Shown one piece after another: positions 4,646 to 5,391 of a stretch of 5,391 nt of DNA (positions within the stretch are counted from its first letter, which is position 1; each line of letters starts with the position of its first letter). Position numbers and translations under genes: made by a program. The DNA is taken from positions 659-6,049 of the forward strand of contig DAVI01000102.1 of the NCBI GenBank assembly GCA_002505495.1. The letters run 5' to 3'. A model generated the notes under the pieces. It was not told the DNA's origin, did no database searches, and saw only the letters and a list, made by a program, of their open reading frames with translations. Origin of the DNA: Euryarchaeota archaeon UBA59 (GTDB lineage: Archaea > Thermoplasmatota > Poseidoniia > Poseidoniales > Thalassarchaeaceae).

Positions 4646-5391
4646 ATGGGCGGGAAGTGGCCGTTGCTCTCACTCGAGGCGGTGACCTATCGCCATCCGG
4701 TCAGGATGAAGCGACGGCCGTGGCGATTTCGGCCGGGTGCAGGCATCCATTCAATCGACTTGGAAGTCGAGGCTGGCACCATCTTCGGACTCATCGGACC
4801 GAACGGTTCTGGAAAGACTACTCTGATGCACACAATCGCTGGACTGAATCCTCATCGCAGCGGTGCGATCCGGATTGCTGGCAAGCGTCGCCGCAAGTCG
4901 AGTTGGGCGGATTATCAGCGCCGCATCGGGCTGATGCCCGAGCGTGTTAACTGGAGCGGGAGTGCGACTCCGAAACAGGTTCTAGAACGGCTCGTGGCGA
5001 TGCGAGGAGAGGGTAATGTCGCCGACATGTTGGCACTGGTCGGCCTGAGCGGCCGGGCCGACTCTCAACTCGATGCGATGAGCCAGGGGATGAGACAGCG
5101 ACTTTCCCTCGCAGCAGCTCTTCTTGGCAATCCGGACGTTCTCATTCTCGACGAGCCGATGAACGGACTGGATCCGGTCGCACAGGCCGCTTTCAGAGGG
5201 ATGCTCCGCTCACTAGCCGACAGAGGGGTCGCAATCATCGTCAGCAGTCACAACTTGAACGAGATGGAACGGCTCGTCGACTCGGTCGCGATTCTCTACC
5301 GCGGGCAGATGGTCGCGGCCGGCCGCATCGACGAGGTTGAACGGGCTCTTGGCTGTGAAAAGCGGCTTCTCGTCGCTGGTAATGGCTGGGT
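4646..5391 (+). CDS. ABC-2 exporter-type ATP-binding protein (3' truncated by window end)
   Basis: The frame is open from ATG 4646 to the window end (248 complete codons), with an in-frame TGA at 4634-4636 just upstream that leaves this ATG as the earliest start. GGTGA at 4632-4636 is a possible, somewhat distant ribosome binding site. Motifs are Walker A GPNGSGKTT (51-59), IGLMPE at the Q-loop (94-99, Glu in place of Gln as in many ABC-2-type ATPases), signature MSQGMRQRLSLAAAL (145-159), Walker B DVLILDEP (164-171), D-loop GLDP (174-177) and H-loop His202 in VSSHNLNEME. This pattern is typical of ATPases paired with ABC-2 membrane subunits that export drugs, lipids or polymers; the substrate is unknown. 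A basic insertion (RMKRRPWRFR, 20-29) follows the first beta strand. A membrane partner is expected beyond the window. It is divergent from the membrane protein gene at 3704-4549. Confidence 0.92.
   Translation, partial: MGGKWPLLSLEAVTYRHPVRMKRRPWRFRPGAGIHSIDLEVEAGTIFGLIGPNGSGKTTLMHTIAGLNPHRSGAIRIAGKRRRKSSWADYQRRIGLMPERVNWSGSATPKQVLERLVAMRGEGNVADMLALVGLSGRADSQLDAMSQGMRQRLSLAAALLGNPDVLILDEPMNGLDPVAQAAFRGMLRSLADRGVAIIVSSHNLNEMERLVDSVAILYRGQMVAAGRIDEVERALGCEKRLLVAGNGW

Noticed and set aside
4633..4950. A 105-codon plus-strand open frame starting next to the ABC gene
   Set aside because: It is a different frame from the ATPase frame, which begins at 4646 and contains intact Walker A, signature and Walker B motifs.
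1..5391. tRNA, rRNA or other structured RNA genes
   Set aside because: No TPsiC-like or acceptor-stem pattern and no rRNA-like segments were seen; nearly all of the window is accounted for by protein-coding genes with recognisable motifs or clear coding character.

Overview
The window looks like chromosomal DNA of a euryarchaeon, most likely a marine Thermoplasmatota of the Marine Group II (Poseidoniales) type. This placement is an inference. It rests on a lipoprotein with an LSGC lipobox followed by a Gly/Asp-rich linker, Shine-Dalgarno sites of the GGTGA/GGAGGT type, an archaeal-looking TATA element upstream of the lipoprotein gene, a bacterial-type glycerol-3-phosphate dehydrogenase, and moderately GC-rich coding DNA. 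No rRNA or marker gene is present to confirm it.

Layout, left to right. (1) The 3' part of a GpsA-type glycerol-3-phosphate dehydrogenase (+, 1-573, cut by the window edge). (2) A 72-residue winged-helix-like protein (+, 629-847). (3) A three-gene ABC import operon on the minus strand, read from 3558 down to 884: a substrate-binding lipoprotein, a PhnC-family ATPase and a PhnE-family permease. The first two genes overlap by 4 bp (GTGA) and the third follows after 36 bp behind a strong ribosome binding site. (4) A 144-bp regulatory region (3559-3702) with a TATA-like element flanked by two near-identical palindromes, TTTAGG-N4-CCTAAA. (5) A three-helix membrane protein of unknown function (minus, 3704-4549). 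(6) Divergent from it, the start of an ABC-2-exporter-type ATPase (+, 4646 to the window end).

The main discovery is the binding protein of the operon. By operon context and by its ATPase and permease it would be annotated as a phosphonate/phosphate (PhnD) protein. Its sequence, however, carries the diagnostic blocks of one lobe of animal transferrin, in order and at compatible spacing: an Asp in FLDGG, a Tyr in YYVPQAWV, the carbonate-site block CHTGWLKSAG, YYGYDGAFRC followed by GDVAFVK, and VPSHAV. These provide counterparts of all four transferrin iron ligands (Asp63, Tyr95, Tyr188 and His249 in human transferrin), the anion-binding Thr (with Lys in place of Arg124), and the Cys118-Cys194 disulfide. 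The palindromes in its promoter resemble DtxR/IdeR-type iron-regulator boxes. The simplest model is a membrane-anchored, single-lobe archaeal transferrin that captures ferric iron with carbonate at the cell surface and feeds it to a PhnCE-type importer, repressed when iron is plentiful. I know of no characterised system of this kind.

The flanking genes show no evident link to iron. No RNA genes, CRISPR arrays, insertion sequences or replication origins were seen.
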